From Kiritimatiellia bacterium (lineage in GTDB: Bacteria > Verrucomicrobiota > Kiritimatiellia > RFP12 > UBA1067): DNA of 7,650 nt. The notes below the pieces were generated by a model. The model made no database searches. It was not told the origin of the DNA and worked only from the letters and a program-made list of their open reading frames with translations. Of the stretch, positions 6,335 through 7,650 are shown piece after piece. The translations under genes and the position numbers were made by a program. The stretch covers positions 1-7,650 of the forward strand of contig JAQWAM010000050.1 of assembly GCA_028707675.1 (NCBI GenBank). Reading direction: 5' to 3'. Every line of letters starts with the position of its first letter. Position 1 is the first letter of the stretch.

Positions 6335-7042
6335 ATGCAATCGAGATTTGTTCGTTTAAAAGAGCTGTGTACGGCAAGGATGGGTTACTCCTTCCGGCAG
6401 AAGCCCGACTGCATCGCCGATGGGAAGGTGCTGCTCATCCAGCCTAAGGATGTGACGACCGATGGTATTCTTGACGAACACGACCTCTGTCGCACCGACC
6501 TGCCTGTCGAGAAGCGCCTGCGTACCGGCGATGTGCTGATGATCAACCGGGGGCGCTTCACTGCCTGTGTTTTTAACGGGGCCATCAAAGAGCCGTGCGT
6601 CGCGACCTCTGCCTTTCTGATCTTCACGCCCAAAGACCCCTCGCAGCTCCTTCCGGAATATCTGGCGCTGTTTTTCAACTCAGCCGAAGGCCAGAACCTG
6701 TTCAAACGGCTGACCATGACCACAACCATTCCGTTTATCAGTCTCGGGCATCTGGCATCCATCGAGATCCCCCTACCCTCTATCGAGCGGCAGAAGGCCT
6801 TGGCCACCTTTGGCGAACTGAACACGGCCTACCTCCGTCTTTCCTCCCGGAAAGCGGAACTGCAAAAGCAAATCGTATGGGCAGGCCTTGTGTCTGCCCA
6901 CGTAAGGGCAGGCCTTGTGTCTGCCCCAAAAAGGAGCACCACCCATGTCCGAAGTCAAAAAATACTCCCAGGAGCATCTCAACAAGACCCTTTGGAACGC
7001 TGCGGACTCGTCGCGCGGCACCGTGGACGGCGGCGTCTATAA
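6335..7042 (+). CDS. hsdS: Type I restriction specificity half-subunit, C-terminus altered by a repeat
   Basis: HsdS subunits choose the DNA target of type I restriction-modification enzymes. This one has a single target recognition domain: LKELCTARMGYSF (8-20), IQPKDVT (35-41), RTGDVLMINRG (63-73), LPEYLALFFNSAEGQ (106-120) and ISLGHLASIEIPLPSIERQKAL (135-156), then the conserved spacer helix to about residue 181 (SRKAELQKQIV). Two-TRD HsdS proteins are about twice as long, so this half-subunit probably dimerises. Residues 182-199 are encoded by two palindromic repeats (AGLVSA twice), and residues 204-235 are the out-of-frame reading of the hsdM start, so the last 54 residues are not family-like. 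The native end was probably near residue 181-190. The start is fixed by an in-frame TGA at 6320-6322. There is no Shine-Dalgarno sequence and translation is probably leaderless. It overlaps hsdM by 98 nt. Confidence 0.85.
   Translation: MQSRFVRLKELCTARMGYSFRQKPDCIADGKVLLIQPKDVTTDGILDEHDLCRTDLPVEKRLRTGDVLMINRGRFTACVFNGAIKEPCVATSAFLIFTPKDPSQLLPEYLALFFNSAEGQNLFKRLTMTTTIPFISLGHLASIEIPLPSIERQKALATFGELNTAYLRLSSRKAELQKQIVWAGLVSAHVRAGLVSAPKRSTTHVRSQKILPGASQQDPLERCGLVARHRGRRRL
6874..6927 (+). repeat. Two tandem 27-bp REP-like palindromic repeats
   Basis: Units 6874-6900 and 6901-6927 match at 25 of 27 positions, differing only at positions 5 and 27. Each starts CGTA and contains an imperfect palindrome (6879-6899 and 6906-6926) with arms GGGCAGGC and GTCTGCCC (one G-T pair) around the loop CTTGT. 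Both copies have the same orientation. Bacterial REP elements are palindromes of similar size often preceded by a GTAG-like tetranucleotide; here the leading bases are GTAT and GTAA. The 27-bp period is nine codons, so the hsdS frame stays open. The second hairpin ends four bases before the hsdM Shine-Dalgarno sequence. Confidence 0.85.
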
Positions 7043-7650
7043 GGATTACGTCCTGCTCCTCCTGTTTTACAAATACATCAGCGACCTTCATCAGCATGAA
7101 TACGAGAAGCTGAAGGTCCGCTACGCCAACGATCCGGACCGCATGACCCTGCGCCTTAAGAACGAGCGCTTTGTGATCCCCGAAGGGGCCAGCTTCTTTG
7201 ACCTGTTCAAGAAGCTGGAGGCCGACAACCTGGGCGAGCTGATCAACGTGGCGCTGCACAAAATCGAAGACTCCAACGGCACGCGGCTGGAAGGCATCGT
7301 CACGGTCGATTTCAACTCCGACGCCATCCTCGGCAAAACGGAACAGCGCAACAAGATGTTGCGCAACCTGATGACGGACTTTTCGAAGATCGACTTGACC
7401 GAGGCGGGCGATGACGTGATCGGCAACGCCTACATGTACATGATCGAGCGCTTCGGCTCGGACGCCGGCAAGAAGGCCGGGGAGTTTTTCACCGCCAAGT
7501 CCGTTGCCGCCCTGCTGGCAAGGCTCGCCAAGCCGCAGCCGGGCTGGCGCATCTGCGATCCCGCCTGCGGTTCCGCCGGGCTGTTGCTGCTGGCTGGCGA
7601 AGAGATCGAGAAGCAGGGCTCAAAGGATTACGCCCTCTACGGCCAGGAAA
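6945..7650 (+). CDS. hsdM: Type I restriction-modification methyltransferase subunit (partial)
   Basis: HsdM is the N6-adenine DNA methyltransferase of type I systems and works as a complex with HsdS. The first 235 residues are present and the frame is still open at the window edge; the family is usually about 500 residues or more. Residues 11-50 (LNKTLWNAADSSRG ... YKDYVLLLLFYKYISD) are the HsdM N-terminal helical domain. KKAGEFFTAKSVAALLARL (176-194) corresponds to the GEFFTP-type motif X, with alanine in place of the usual proline, and DPACGSAGLLL (205-215) is S-adenosylmethionine motif I. The catalytic NPP(F/Y) motif lies beyond the window. AAGGAG at 6931-6936, eight bases before the ATG, supports the start. 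The gene starts inside the hsdS frame, which suggests translational coupling. hsdR is not in view. Confidence 0.93.
   Translation, partial: MSEVKKYSQEHLNKTLWNAADSSRGTVDGGVYKDYVLLLLFYKYISDLHQHEYEKLKVRYANDPDRMTLRLKNERFVIPEGASFFDLFKKLEADNLGELINVALHKIEDSNGTRLEGIVTVDFNSDAILGKTEQRNKMLRNLMTDFSKIDLTEAGDDVIGNAYMYMIERFGSDAGKKAGEFFTAKSVAALLARLAKPQPGWRICDPACGSAGLLLLAGEEIEKQGSKDYALYGQE

Noticed and set aside
6874..6927. Start of a CRISPR array
   Set aside because: There are only two contiguous 27-bp units with no unique spacers, and they are translated in frame at a gene end. A REP-like tandem repeat fits better.
6595..7113. 172-codon plus-strand frame across the hsdS/hsdM junction
   Set aside because: It is a third-frame shadow of hsdS and hsdM. 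Its GRPCVCP segments come only from reading the palindromic repeats in another frame.

Overview
The window reads as a GC-rich bacterial chromosome segment, probably from a polysaccharide-degrading member of the PVC group (Kiritimatiellota, Lentisphaerota or Verrucomicrobiota). That placement is inference. It rests on a secreted GH123/DUF4091-type glycosidase with an N-terminal FDFGT-type beta-sandwich, paired with an unassigned secreted beta-sandwich protein. No rRNA or other marker is present to settle it.

Left third (1-3429): after what may be the last codons of an upstream gene (2-67) come two co-directional genes 38 bp apart. The first encodes a 300-residue exported protein that I cannot assign to a family. 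The second encodes a 767-residue exported glycoside hydrolase with an adjacent Asp-Glu pair (D538-E539), the hallmark of GH123-like enzymes. They look like one small operon for handling an amino-sugar glycan outside the cytoplasm.

Middle (3430-6251): the conserved housekeeping pair rpsO (ribosomal protein S15) and pnp (polynucleotide phosphorylase). rpsO has two candidate sigma70-type promoters, the nearer one very good (TTTACA-N18-TATAGT), and a small hairpin that presents its Shine-Dalgarno sequence in the loop. Between rpsO and pnp are a perfect 10-bp GC hairpin and two further stem-loops, a layout compatible with processed or autoregulated pnp mRNA. A strong intrinsic terminator closes the unit.

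Right end (6252-7650): a type I restriction-modification locus begins directly after that terminator. A single-TRD (half-size) hsdS comes first, followed by hsdM, which runs off the window. The hsdS promoter lies so close that the predicted transcript starts at or within 1-2 nt of the ATG, and no Shine-Dalgarno sequence is present, so the mRNA is probably leaderless. A 7-bp inverted repeat brackets the -35 box. At the hsdS/hsdM junction two direct 27-bp copies of a REP-like palindrome are read in frame as AGLVSA repeats. They apparently removed or displaced the original hsdS stop, so the hsdS frame now runs 98 nt into hsdM. This junction is the most unusual part of the window. I see no CRISPR array, tRNA, rRNA or insertion sequence, and no gene-free stretch longer than 300 bases.
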